Shown here piece by piece: positions 1 to 6,525 of a stretch of DNA of 7,200 bases. The stretch is from NCBI GenBank assembly GCA_009705025.1, contig WLDA01000047.1:1-7200 (forward strand), read 5' to 3'. The translations under genes and the position numbers were made by a program. The notes under the pieces were generated by a model. It searched no databases, was not told the origin of the DNA, and worked only from the letters and a program-made list of their open reading frames with translations. The stretch is from Actinomycetota bacterium. Lineage in GTDB: Bacteria > Actinomycetota > Actinomycetes > Nanopelagicales > Nanopelagicaceae. The number at the start of each line of letters is the position of its first letter. Positions within the stretch are counted from its first letter, which is position 1.

Positions 1-311
<311 letters not shown>

Positions 312-995
312 CTAAGGGTAGTAACGAGTGATTACCCAATTAGCGGAACTGTTATCCCGCTCATAGCGCAATCGGTCATGCAGTCTCGAGTAACGACCTT
401 GCCAGAATTCAATTGATAGTGGAGTAACGCGATATCCGCCCCAATGCGGTGGAACAGGAACCGTTGTTCCCTCGGGCCATTTTTGCGATGCACCAACAAA
501 TCGTTGTTCAAGTTCTTCGCGCGAAGATAGTGGTGATGACTGATGACTTGCCCACGCACCAATTTGGCTCGACCATGGTCGAGTTGCAAAATAGTCAGCA
601 GATTCTTGCGCACTTATTTTTTCTGCTGATCCGCTAATTGCTATTTGTCGCTCCATTACATACCAAGGAAATAGAAGCGCAACATTTTCGTTGAGTTCGA
701 TGGCGCGCGCTTTTCGCGAAGAGTAATTTGTAAAGAATGTGAATCCACCTTCTGAAATATCTTTGAGCAAAACTGTGCGGGTACTGATTTGATCGCCATC
801 ATCAAGAGTTGAGAGCACCATTGCATTTGCTTCTACGATTGCGGGAATCGAAGCAGCCTCTGCCAGCCACTGGGAGAATGCAACAAATGGATCATCGGGA
901 AGTGACTCCAAGCCAGCTTCGCCATAGGAACGGCGCATTGCCCGAATGGCATCTCGGTCTAAAGGGTTTTCTTCCATGGATGTATCTAACGTCAC
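312..995 (-). CDS. pdxH: Pyridoxamine/pyridoxine 5'-phosphate oxidase
   Basis: FMN enzyme that oxidises pyridoxamine- or pyridoxine-5'-phosphate to pyridoxal 5'-phosphate (PLP), using O2; cytoplasmic, PLP synthesis/salvage. The 227-residue product has the normal family length and order: N-terminal DPFVAFSQWLAEA (35-47), FMN-binding STRTVLLK (71-78), FFTNYSSRKARAIE (87-100), a central segment with ERQIAISGSAEKI (115-127), SSQIGAWASHQSS (142-154), then WGGYRVTP (185-192) and the C-terminal FWQGRYSRLHDRLRYER (197-213) that contributes phosphate/substrate-binding Arg and His. The start is taken as GTG at 995 because GAAGG lies 5 bases upstream (1005-1001); an in-frame ATG at 977 has no comparable SD. 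The gene is divergent from citrate synthase and followed after 3 bases by serC, a PLP-dependent enzyme, so cofactor supply and user share a transcript. Confidence 0.96.
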   Translation of the reverse strand: MTLDTSMEENPLDRDAIRAMRRSYGEAGLESLPDDPFVAFSQWLAEAASIPAIVEANAMVLSTLDDGDQISTRTVLLKDISEGGFTFFTNYSSRKARAIELNENVALLFPWYVMERQIAISGSAEKISAQESADYFATRPWSSQIGAWASHQSSPLSSREELEQRFVGASQKWPEGTTVPVPPHWGGYRVTPLSIEFWQGRYSRLHDRLRYERDNSSANWVITRYYP

Positions 996-1000
996 TTTGG

Positions 1001-1005
1001 CCTTC
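1001..1005 (-). promoter_or_regulatory. Ribosome binding site of pdxH
   Basis: On the minus strand GAAGG is followed by CCAAA and then GTG (995). A five-base spacing is ideal, and no similar motif precedes the in-frame ATG at 977, so this motif decides the start. Confidence 0.6.
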
Positions 1006-1077
1006 GCGTCATCTTCAATTCCAAGTGGTTATGAGTACCCCGCAATTAGGTGCAGAATTAGGCTTGTACTTACGAAT

Positions 1078-1084
1078 AAAGGAG
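1078..1084 (+). promoter_or_regulatory. Ribosome binding site of citrate synthase
   Basis: AAAGGAG, six bases before the GTG at 1091. It is the best SD match in the window and sets the start well inside a much longer open frame that begins at 809 (antisense to pdxH). Confidence 0.8.
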
Positions 1085-1090
1085 CACAGC

Positions 1091-2206
1091 GTGTCTGATG
1101 ATTTCAAACCAGGTCTAGAAGGTGTCATTGCTTTCGAATCAGAGATTGCTGAACCAGATAAAGAAGGTAGTGCGCTTCGCTACCGCGGCGTTGATATCGA
1201 TGACTTAGTAGGTCGTGTTTCATTTGGAAACGTATGGGGATTACTTGTCGATGATGAATTCAATCCAGGTCTTCCAAATGCAGAAAAGTTTCCACTTCCA
1301 GTGCACTCAGGTGATGTTCGCGTAGATGTGCAGGCAGCAATTTCAATGCTTGCACCAGCCTGGGGATTCAAACCATTACTTGATATTGATGATGCAGAAG
1401 CACGTAGCAACTTAGCGCGCGCATCAGTCATGGTCCTTTCTTATTTAGCACAAGCTGCTCGCGGTGTTTCTGCTCCACCAGTTCCAGAATCTGAAATTGA
1501 TAAAGCACATACTGTTGTAGAGCGAATGATGATTCGCTGGCGCGGAGAACCAGATCCAGCACACGTTCGCGCAATTGATGCCTACTTCGTTTCTGCTGCA
1601 GAGCACGGAATGAATGCTTCGACATTTACTGCGCGAGTAATTGCTTCAACTGGTGCTGACGTTGCTGCTGCACTCTCTGGTGCAATTGGTGCAATGTCTG
1701 GCCCACTTCATGGTGGCGCACCATCTCGTGTATTGCACATGATTGAAGAAGTAGAAAAGTCTGGCGATGCAACTGCATATGTAAAGGGCTTACTAGATCG
1801 CAAAGAGCGCTTGATGGGATTTGGTCACCGCGTATATCGCGCTGAAGATCCACGCGCTCGCACACTTCGTCGCACAGCTAAAGAATTAAATGCACCACGG
1901 TATGCAGTTGCAGAAGCGCTAGAAAAGGCAGCGCTGAAAGAACTTCACGAGCGTCAACCTGATCGAGTCCTAGAAACTAATGTTGAGTTCTGGGCAGCGA
2001 TTATTTTGGATTTTGCGCAGGTTCCTTCACATCTCTTTACATCTATGTTTACCGCTGCACGTACTGCTGGCTGGTCTGCACATATTTTGGAGCAAAAGCG
2101 CACAGGACGTTTGATTCGTCCATCTGCTCGCTACGTTGGCAAGGCACCTCGCAAGCCTGAAGATGTACAGGGCTGGGATGCAACAGTGGAGCAGCTACAC
2201 CGCTAA
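1091..2206 (+). CDS. citA: Citrate synthase, actinobacterial CitA type (citrate synthase 2)
   Basis: Condenses oxaloacetate and acetyl-CoA to citrate, the entry step of the TCA cycle; cytoplasmic. The product is 371 residues from the GTG start, a normal length for the short bacterial/actinobacterial form. Landmarks: LRYRGVDIDDLV (29-40), MSGPLHGGAPSRV (202-214) with catalytic His207, GFGHRVYRAEDPR (243-255) with catalytic His246, TNVEFWAAIILDF (296-308), and a C-terminal ARTAGWSAHILEQKRTGRLIRPSARYVG region that binds CoA/citrate. The usual catalytic Asp of the NVDFY motif is Glu299 here; from memory this is shared by actinobacterial CitA proteins rather than a private mutation. No 2-methylcitrate pathway genes are in the window, so a 2-methylcitrate synthase role is not supported but cannot be excluded from sequence alone. 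An upstream ATG (1031) would add 20 residues but has a poor SD. Photolyase follows on the same strand 27 bases later. From memory, serC and citA are also near each other in mycobacteria, which supports vertical descent. Confidence 0.93.
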   Translation: MSDDFKPGLEGVIAFESEIAEPDKEGSALRYRGVDIDDLVGRVSFGNVWGLLVDDEFNPGLPNAEKFPLPVHSGDVRVDVQAAISMLAPAWGFKPLLDIDDAEARSNLARASVMVLSYLAQAARGVSAPPVPESEIDKAHTVVERMMIRWRGEPDPAHVRAIDAYFVSAAEHGMNASTFTARVIASTGADVAAALSGAIGAMSGPLHGGAPSRVLHMIEEVEKSGDATAYVKGLLDRKERLMGFGHRVYRAEDPRARTLRRTAKELNAPRYAVAEALEKAALKELHERQPDRVLETNVEFWAAIILDFAQVPSHLFTSMFTAARTAGWSAHILEQKRTGRLIRPSARYVGKAPRKPEDVQGWDATVEQLHR

Positions 2207-2223
2207 TTTCTAAAGTGCTTTAT

Positions 2224-2246
2224 CTGATTTGAAATGATTGAATCAG
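2224..2246 (+). repeat. Small inverted repeat over the photolyase start
   Basis: CTGATT (2224-2229) and AATCAG (2241-2246) are perfect complements; allowing two G-U pairs the RNA stem extends to nine pairs with loop AATGA (2233-2237), which contains most of the first candidate ATG. No T-run follows, so it is not an intrinsic terminator. It may be chance, or a weak translation-control hairpin between citrate synthase and photolyase. Confidence 0.35.
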
Positions 2247-3598
2247 CCATGGCAAAAGAGGCACGCAGCATTCTCTGGTTTCGCAGAGATCTACGTATTT
2301 CTGATCATCCCGCGCTTCTTGCAGCAATTGATGCTGGCGACGAAATCATTCCTGTTTTCATTCTAGATAAATCACTTATTAAAACTGCGGGAAGCAAACG
2401 TCTCGCTTATTTAGGTCAATCATTGCGTGCACTAGATGACTCTTTAGGTGGCGCACTTCATGTCATTAGCGGTGATTACATCGATGTACTAAAAGATCTT
2501 ATGAAGCGATATAACGCTACGTCCGTACATGTATCTGCAGAGTATGAACCGTATGGCGCAGCGCGCGATCAGAAATGTGAAGATGCTGGAATTCCACTTG
2601 TTCGAACAGGAAGTCCATATGCAGTTGCACCAGGACGAGTTCGCAAGCCAAGTGATGGAACTCCTTATCGCGTGTATACGCCTTTCTATAAAGCATGGTG
2701 CGCACACGGTTGGCGCAAACCTGCAATAACACCAAAAATAATTCCTGCAATAAAACCAGAGGGCTTTGCACGAGAATTTCCTGATTGGCAATTACCTACA
2801 GGCACAGTCATAACCGAAGCAGGAGAGAAAGCTGCGCTGAAAAGATTCAAGCAATTCCAAGCTAAAGCGCTCGATACTTATGATGAAGATCGGAATATGG
2901 CTGCCATCGATGGCACAAGCAAAATGAGTGCTCCATTGAAATGGGGAGAAATACATCCACGTACTTTGCTTGCAGAATTAGGCGAGAGCAAAGCCCACGA
3001 TGTATTTAGAAAAGAAATTGCTTGGCGTGAGTTTTACGCCGATATTCTTTTTCATAATCCACATACAGAATCTGAGTATTACGCACCAAAGTTTGCGCAG
3101 ATGCGTTATGACCAACCAGGCGAGAATTTCATTGCATGGCGTGAGGGCAAGACAGGCTACCCATTTGTAGATGCAGCGATGCGACAGTTACTTCATGAGG
3201 GATGGATGCATAATCGAACCCGCATGGTTGTCGCATCTTTTCTAGTAAAGGATCTGCATTTGGAATGGCAACATGGTGCTAATTTCTTTATGGAACACCT
3301 TGTTGATTTTGATGTTGCGTCAAACTCTCATGGTTGGCAATGGACGGCGGGATGTGGCACGGATGCATCGCCTTACTATCGAATTTTCAATCCAATCGAG
3401 CAAGGTAAGCGCTTTGATCCCAACGGTGATTACATTCGAAAATATGTACCAGAGCTTGCGCATTTATCTGCTGATGAAATTCATGAGCCTTGGCTTGCTC
3501 CAACAGCATATGAAAAAGGCTACGTAAAAAGAATTGTGGATCATGCAACTGAACGCCTTGAATCACTTGCACGTTTAGAAGAAATCAAAACTACCTAG
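2234..3598 (+). CDS. phrB: Deoxyribodipyrimidine photolyase (class I CPD photolyase)
   Basis: Light-driven repair of cyclobutane pyrimidine dimers using FADH-; cytoplasmic, DNA binding. 454 residues, a normal length. N-terminal antenna-binding Rossmann domain starts with ILWFRRDLRISDHPAL (13-28). The FAD domain shows LDTYDEDRN (213-221), TSKMSAPLKWGEIHPR (228-243), EIAWREFY (261-268), WREGKTGYPFVDAAMRQL (302-319), GWMHNRTRM (323-331) and VASNSHGWQWTAGCGTDASP (361-380). By hand alignment with E. coli PhrB, Glu261, Trp264, Asn327 and Trp370 match the substrate residues E274, W277, N341 and W384, and Asn364 matches the flavin-facing N378, so DNA repair rather than cryptochrome function is expected. 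Trp368 and Trp345 match W382 and W359 of the electron chain, but the third position is Tyr292 instead of Trp. The antenna chromophore (MTHF or 8-HDF) cannot be told. Start is uncertain: ATG 2234 and ATG 2249 (MAKEAR) both lack an SD. It may be co-transcribed with citrate synthase; its stop overlaps the convergent GGDEF gene. Confidence 0.95.
   Translation: MIESAMAKEARSILWFRRDLRISDHPALLAAIDAGDEIIPVFILDKSLIKTAGSKRLAYLGQSLRALDDSLGGALHVISGDYIDVLKDLMKRYNATSVHVSAEYEPYGAARDQKCEDAGIPLVRTGSPYAVAPGRVRKPSDGTPYRVYTPFYKAWCAHGWRKPAITPKIIPAIKPEGFAREFPDWQLPTGTVITEAGEKAALKRFKQFQAKALDTYDEDRNMAAIDGTSKMSAPLKWGEIHPRTLLAELGESKAHDVFRKEIAWREFYADILFHNPHTESEYYAPKFAQMRYDQPGENFIAWREGKTGYPFVDAAMRQLLHEGWMHNRTRMVVASFLVKDLHLEWQHGANFFMEHLVDFDVASNSHGWQWTAGCGTDASPYYRIFNPIEQGKRFDPNGDYIRKYVPELAHLSADEIHEPWLAPTAYEKGYVKRIVDHATERLESLARLEEIKTT
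3595..3598. other. Shared CTAG: overlapping stop codons of two convergent genes
   Basis: The palindrome CTAG supplies TAG for photolyase on the plus strand (3596-3598) and TAG for the GGDEF gene on the minus strand (3597-3595). The genes overlap by 4 bases with no intergenic space, so any transcription terminator must lie inside the opposite gene's coding sequence. Confidence 0.95.
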
Positions 3599-4965
3599 CC
3601 CGCAAAGACTCCTATTCCTTCACGCTTTGCTTGATACATTGCTAAATCTGCCCTACGCAATAAATCTTGAGAACCATCATTTGTAATATGCCCAATGCTT
3701 ACTCCAAGATTTATGGTCGCACCTTCAATAAGAAATGGATAACTAAGCGTTGCATGTAGCGCTAATGCAACATCCATTGTGTGCTCATAACTTCCAGCAA
3801 TAATGACTCCAAATTCGTCCCCACCAAGTCGTGCCAAGAGTGCATCACTTGGAAGGGCTCTACTAAAGCGTCCTGCCACTTGCTGTAAAACAATGTCACC
3901 AATTTCATGTCCATGACTATCGTTTATTGGTTTGAACCCATTGAGATCGAGCAAGAGAAGGGCTCCACTTTTTTCTGCGAATAACTCAAGTTCACCTATG
4001 AGTTTGCGACGATTAGGCAGACCAGTGAGTTCATCGGTTCGAGCAAGAATTCTCTCTTCACCAATCGAGCGTGCTTCTCGAAGAGCAATAGACATTCTAA
4101 AAAAAGCCAATAGGAGTGTGGAGATTGTTGGAATAAGAATAAAACTTGGGAAATATCCAGGATTGAGTGCGACTAATGCCAAAAGAGTTGCACTGAGAAA
4201 AACTGAGATAGTGAGCAAAATCGGGTTTATATTTCTTTGAGTAGTAATTACTTCACTTGTGTGAGAAACGGATTCGGAAATCAATACAAATCCAATAATC
4301 CATCCATTATCTACAAGTGATCCAAAGCGATAACTTCCATTTACTAATTGCCAGAGAAAGAGAAAGTCTGAGAGTGCGAAGATGAGGATTCCAGAGGCCA
4401 GAAAAAGAGTGCGCGCTCCTCGTAGTTGAGTTAGAAATGCAGCACTTGTTACAGCTATAAGAAGTAGATCAGCAATTGGAAAGCAAATAGAGAAGAAAGT
4501 AGAGAGCGCGTCACCATTGAAATGGGGGAGCACAGGCTTTATTAGAAAAGCAGTGGCAAGTGCGCTTAGCCCCAGTCCAATAATGGAGGCATCCATAATC
4601 TCAAGAAAAGATAATTTCTTTTTATTGCCTGCAATGCGAGGAAGTCCAATAAGTGCAAAAGGATAAAAGAGAAGGTAAAAGGTATTTGAAATTGTCACGG
4701 AATATGTTGAAAAAGTATAAAAAGTGGAGATACTGGAAATTAGGGATCCGATTCCCCATAGGCCAAATGCAATTGAAGTACAGATAGTTGCTACTTGATT
4801 TGAGCTATCACTTTTTCTAAAAATAGATAGAACGACTAAGAAGATAATTATGTTATAGAGAAAGATTTCATTGAGCACATTGGCAGTATTGAAAACTTGA
4901 CCAATAATGAAGTGAAGAAATATAAGAATAGGTGAAGAGAGCCTAAGAAATTTTTGCTCTCTCAC
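3595..4965 (-). CDS. Multi-pass membrane diguanylate cyclase (GGDEF domain)
   Basis: Predicted to make c-di-GMP from two GTP under control of a membrane sensor. The 456-residue product has roughly nine or ten hydrophobic segments over residues 10-290 (for example 10-28, 33-49, 58-80, 87-108, 122-145, 155-178, 187-206, 248-268, 272-290), then a short linker and a GGDEF domain (about 305-456). Domain landmarks: DELTGLPNRR (311-320), LLLLDLNGFKPINDSHGH (336-353) with metal-binding Asp340, LARLGGDEFGV (377-387) with the intact active-site GGDEF at 381-385, and DLAMYQAKREG (440-450). The inhibitory RxxD I-site, expected five residues before GGDEF, is absent (PSDA, 372-375). There is no EAL, PAS or other known sensor domain; I do not recognise the membrane part. 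The start is GTG 4965: an in-frame TAG lies directly before it and no better start occurs for about 30 codons; the SD (GGGG three bases away) is poor. It lies 53 bases behind the exported-protein gene on the same strand. Confidence 0.9.
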   Translation of the reverse strand: MREQKFLRLSSPILIFLHFIIGQVFNTANVLNEIFLYNIIIFLVVLSIFRKSDSSNQVATICTSIAFGLWGIGSLISSISTFYTFSTYSVTISNTFYLLFYPFALIGLPRIAGNKKKLSFLEIMDASIIGLGLSALATAFLIKPVLPHFNGDALSTFFSICFPIADLLLIAVTSAAFLTQLRGARTLFLASGILIFALSDFLFLWQLVNGSYRFGSLVDNGWIIGFVLISESVSHTSEVITTQRNINPILLTISVFLSATLLALVALNPGYFPSFILIPTISTLLLAFFRMSIALREARSIGEERILARTDELTGLPNRRKLIGELELFAEKSGALLLLDLNGFKPINDSHGHEIGDIVLQQVAGRFSRALPSDALLARLGGDEFGVIIAGSYEHTMDVALALHATLSYPFLIEGATINLGVSIGHITNDGSQDLLRRADLAMYQAKREGIGVFAG

Positions 4966-4986
4966 CTACCCCAGTAAATTACGCAT

Positions 4987-5010
4987 CTGTACCCTTAAGA
5001 ATAGGGACAG
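4987..5010 (-). terminator. Possible terminator or attenuator hairpin between exported-protein and GGDEF genes
   Basis: CTGT-A-CCCT (4987-4995) can pair with AGGG-ACAG (5003-5010): eight pairs with one bulged base and a seven-base loop, 8 bases after the stop of the exported-protein gene. On the minus strand it is followed by ATGCGTAATTT rather than a true T-run, so termination would be inefficient at best. It could equally be an mRNA-end stabiliser or a partial read-through element ahead of the GGDEF gene. Confidence 0.4.
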
Positions 5011-5018
5011 CCTAAGGA

Positions 5019-5648
5019 TTAGTAGCCTTTGCTACAGATCAGTTGAGTCATTGCGAGGCCATCTTTTACATCGCGCTGAGCATTTGTGTATTGAGCAAGT
5101 GCCTGGCCACGATAGGTCTGTTGGCGAGTAAGAGCGCGTTGGTAGGTAGTTGCACCTGATCCAGCAATTGCTTTCTCCCAAGCCTTGATAGCTTCTTTCC
5201 ACTTATCAATTGTTGCCTTGTTCTTTGCAAGATTTGCTGCATCTGCTTGCACAAGTGCAAGTGCCGCCTTTGCTTTATCTAATTCACCTTGGAATTTCGG
5301 AATATCTAGCGCTGCATCCGCCATTGATTTTTGTGTTGCTGCAATTTCAACATCGAGTTGAGCAACTGTTGCATCGGTGGATGTCTTAATTTTTGGAAGG
5401 TTTGCAAGTGCTTTTGTATAAGAATTCGCTGTAGTGATGCAATCACTAGATAGCCATGTCAATTTTGAATTCTTCACTGTTGGATTCTTTGCACACTTGT
5501 AGGTGCCATTACTTGTCTTTGATGTTGCACCTGACTTTGAGCAAGGCACACCGTTGCTGATCTTTGCAGCAGCACTAGCAGGAACTGCAGTGACTACACC
5601 AGCTATTAGTAGACCAGCAATTGATGAAATAGCAATCTTGCGAAACAT
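5019..5648 (-). CDS. Exported protein of unknown function, Cys motif plus Ala-rich helical region
   Basis: I do not recognise a named family. The 209-residue product begins with a clear Sec signal peptide: Arg/Lys at 3-4, hydrophobic core about 5-22, and AVPASA (21-26) before the likely cut, after residue 26. There is no lipobox Cys and no later membrane segment, so it is probably released or wall-associated. Next comes a short module, GVPCSKSG ... NGTYKCAKN ... LTW (33-65), with Cys36 and Cys52; similar G..C.K.G/YtCkk/W modules recur in exported actinobacterial proteins as I remember them. Cys70 and Cys205 bracket a Lys/Ala/Gln-rich region (about 75-200) that looks largely alpha-helical or coiled-coil, with a short heptad-like repeat WKEAIKAWEKAIA (150-162). 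An even number of four Cys in an exported protein suggests two disulfides, the second perhaps tying the two ends of the helical part. The start is firm: TGGAGG six bases before ATG. It stands alone between the SDR and GGDEF genes. Confidence 0.85.
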   Translation of the reverse strand: MFRKIAISSIAGLLIAGVVTAVPASAAAKISNGVPCSKSGATSKTSNGTYKCAKNPTVKNSKLTWLSSDCITTANSYTKALANLPKIKTSTDATVAQLDVEIAATQKSMADAALDIPKFQGELDKAKAALALVQADAANLAKNKATIDKWKEAIKAWEKAIAGSGATTYQRALTRQQTYRGQALAQYTNAQRDVKDGLAMTQLICSKGY

Positions 5649-5654
5649 CTAAAA

Positions 5655-5660
5655 CCTCCA
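5655..5660 (-). promoter_or_regulatory. Ribosome binding site of the exported-protein gene
   Basis: On the minus strand TGGAGG is followed by TTTTAG and the ATG at 5648. This strong SD with six-base spacing fixes the start and suggests good expression. Confidence 0.8.
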
Positions 5661-5748
5661 TTGATTATCTGACAATGGTAGCCAAGCCTTCCTGAGAATT
5701 GCGGGAGAAACTTGGCCATCTCGCTATGAAATTTTGTGAAATAGCCCT

Positions 5749-6516
5749 CTAGCGCCGTTGTCTGGCTCGAATATTGATTCCCAGTTTTCGCACAATTGGG
5801 CGGGGAAAAAATCGCGCAAAAGTACTCAGTAATAAATACTGCCAACCCGGAACACATATTGCCTTACCTGATTGGCTATCACTCCATGCTTTCTTTACAA
5901 CAGCATCGGAAGTGAGCCACATAAATTCAGGAAGTGCTGACATTTTCATTTTTCCGCGTTCATGAAATTCAGTATGAGTAAATCCTGGGCACAGTGCCAT
6001 AACTTTTATATTTGTTTTTGAAAGTTCAGTATGAATCGATTCGGATAACACCGTGAGATATGACTTTGAAGCACTATACGTTCCACCTGCAATCCAACTT
6101 GCGACAGATGAAACATTGATGATTGTTCCCGAATTTCTTTCTTTCATTTTAGGAAGTACTACATGCATGCAACGCATGGGAGCTCGCACCAGCACATTCA
6201 ACAACTCTTCTTCGGCGACTATCGAACTCGTTGTAAACGCATACTTGATGCCAAATCCTGCGTTATTTACTAGTACTTCAATATCGTTCTGTTCCAAATA
6301 TTGCTCGACAATTGCACAACCAGAATCTAAAGATAAATCTGCTTGTATTACAGCAGTTTCAACTTGGTAACTCTTTCTCAAAAACTCTGCTCGCTCAACC
6401 AGACGAGCATGATCTCGAGCAACAAGGACGATATTGAAACCTTGTGAAGCCAGTAAACGTGTAAAACTCTCACCGATGCCAGCGGTAGCCCCTGTAACTA
6501 ATGCCCACTTCTTCAT
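5749..6516 (-). CDS. Classical short-chain dehydrogenase/reductase (SDR)
   Basis: NAD(P)-dependent oxidoreductase of unknown substrate, probably cytoplasmic. 255 residues, typical of classical SDRs. Seen in order: cofactor loop TGATAGIG (8-15), an Arg34-Asp35 pair at the end of the second strand that leans towards NADP(H), the ADL segment around 59-61, VLVNNAGFG (81-89), INVSSVAS (133-140), YSASK with catalytic Tyr147 and Lys151, and CPGFTHTEF (176-184). The Ser136/137 to Tyr147 distance is 10-11 residues, shorter than the usual 12-13; I recall the same compact form in an actinobacterial DltE-like subgroup whose members also carry FH.R...ALP.F.WL after the PG motif, as here (184-201). The C-terminal 35 residues are basic and aromatic (WQYLLLSTFARFFPRP then several Arg). 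The gene starts 9 bases after the GMC oxidoreductase stop, so the two form an operon; the SD is weak (AAGTAAG), consistent with coupling. Substrate cannot be deduced. Confidence 0.92.
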   Translation of the reverse strand: MKKWALVTGATAGIGESFTRLLASQGFNIVLVARDHARLVERAEFLRKSYQVETAVIQADLSLDSGCAIVEQYLEQNDIEVLVNNAGFGIKYAFTTSSIVAEEELLNVLVRAPMRCMHVVLPKMKERNSGTIINVSSVASWIAGGTYSASKSYLTVLSESIHTELSKTNIKVMALCPGFTHTEFHERGKMKMSALPEFMWLTSDAVVKKAWSDSQSGKAICVPGWQYLLLSTFARFFPRPIVRKLGINIRARQRR

Positions 6517-6525
6517 ATTCTTACT

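Larger units (their letters stand above)
996..1090. promoter_or_regulatory. Divergent control region between pdxH and citrate synthase
   Basis: These 95 bases separate two divergent start codons, so they must hold promoters or upstream control for both genes. I could not pick a convincing -35/-10 pair on either strand. The only clear internal structure is a direct repeat, GCAATTAGG (1042-1050) and GCAGAATTAGG (1052-1062), close to the citrate synthase RBS. The frame of citrate synthase stays open through the whole region and contains an ATG at 1031, so part of it could be coding if that start is used, in which case the repeat would encode QLGAELG. Confidence 0.5.

Noticed and set aside
449..637. 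Small plus-strand open frame inside pdxH
   Set aside because: Shadow of the well-supported PdxH frame; no SD-defined start or recognisable product.
809..1090. Long N-terminal extension of the citrate synthase frame
   Set aside because: It is antisense to pdxH, resembles nothing in the family, and the strong RBS at 1078-1084 points to the GTG at 1091.
1180..1865. Three consecutive minus-strand open frames opposite citrate synthase
   Set aside because: Low-complexity Ser- or Gln/His/Leu-rich translations typical of the reverse of an Ala/Glu-rich gene; no family likeness.
5664..5669. GATAAT on the minus strand as a -10 box for the exported-protein gene
   Set aside because: It would place the transcript start at or inside the RBS (5655-5660), and no -35 sits at a proper distance.
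5681..5716. GCCAAG/CTTGGC inverted repeat in the gap after the SDR gene as a terminator
   Set aside because: Six-base stem with a 24-base loop and no T-run on the minus strand; too weak to call. The rest of the 100-base gap (5649-5748) shows only another short repeat, GCTAT/ATAGC (5723-5727, 5741-5745).
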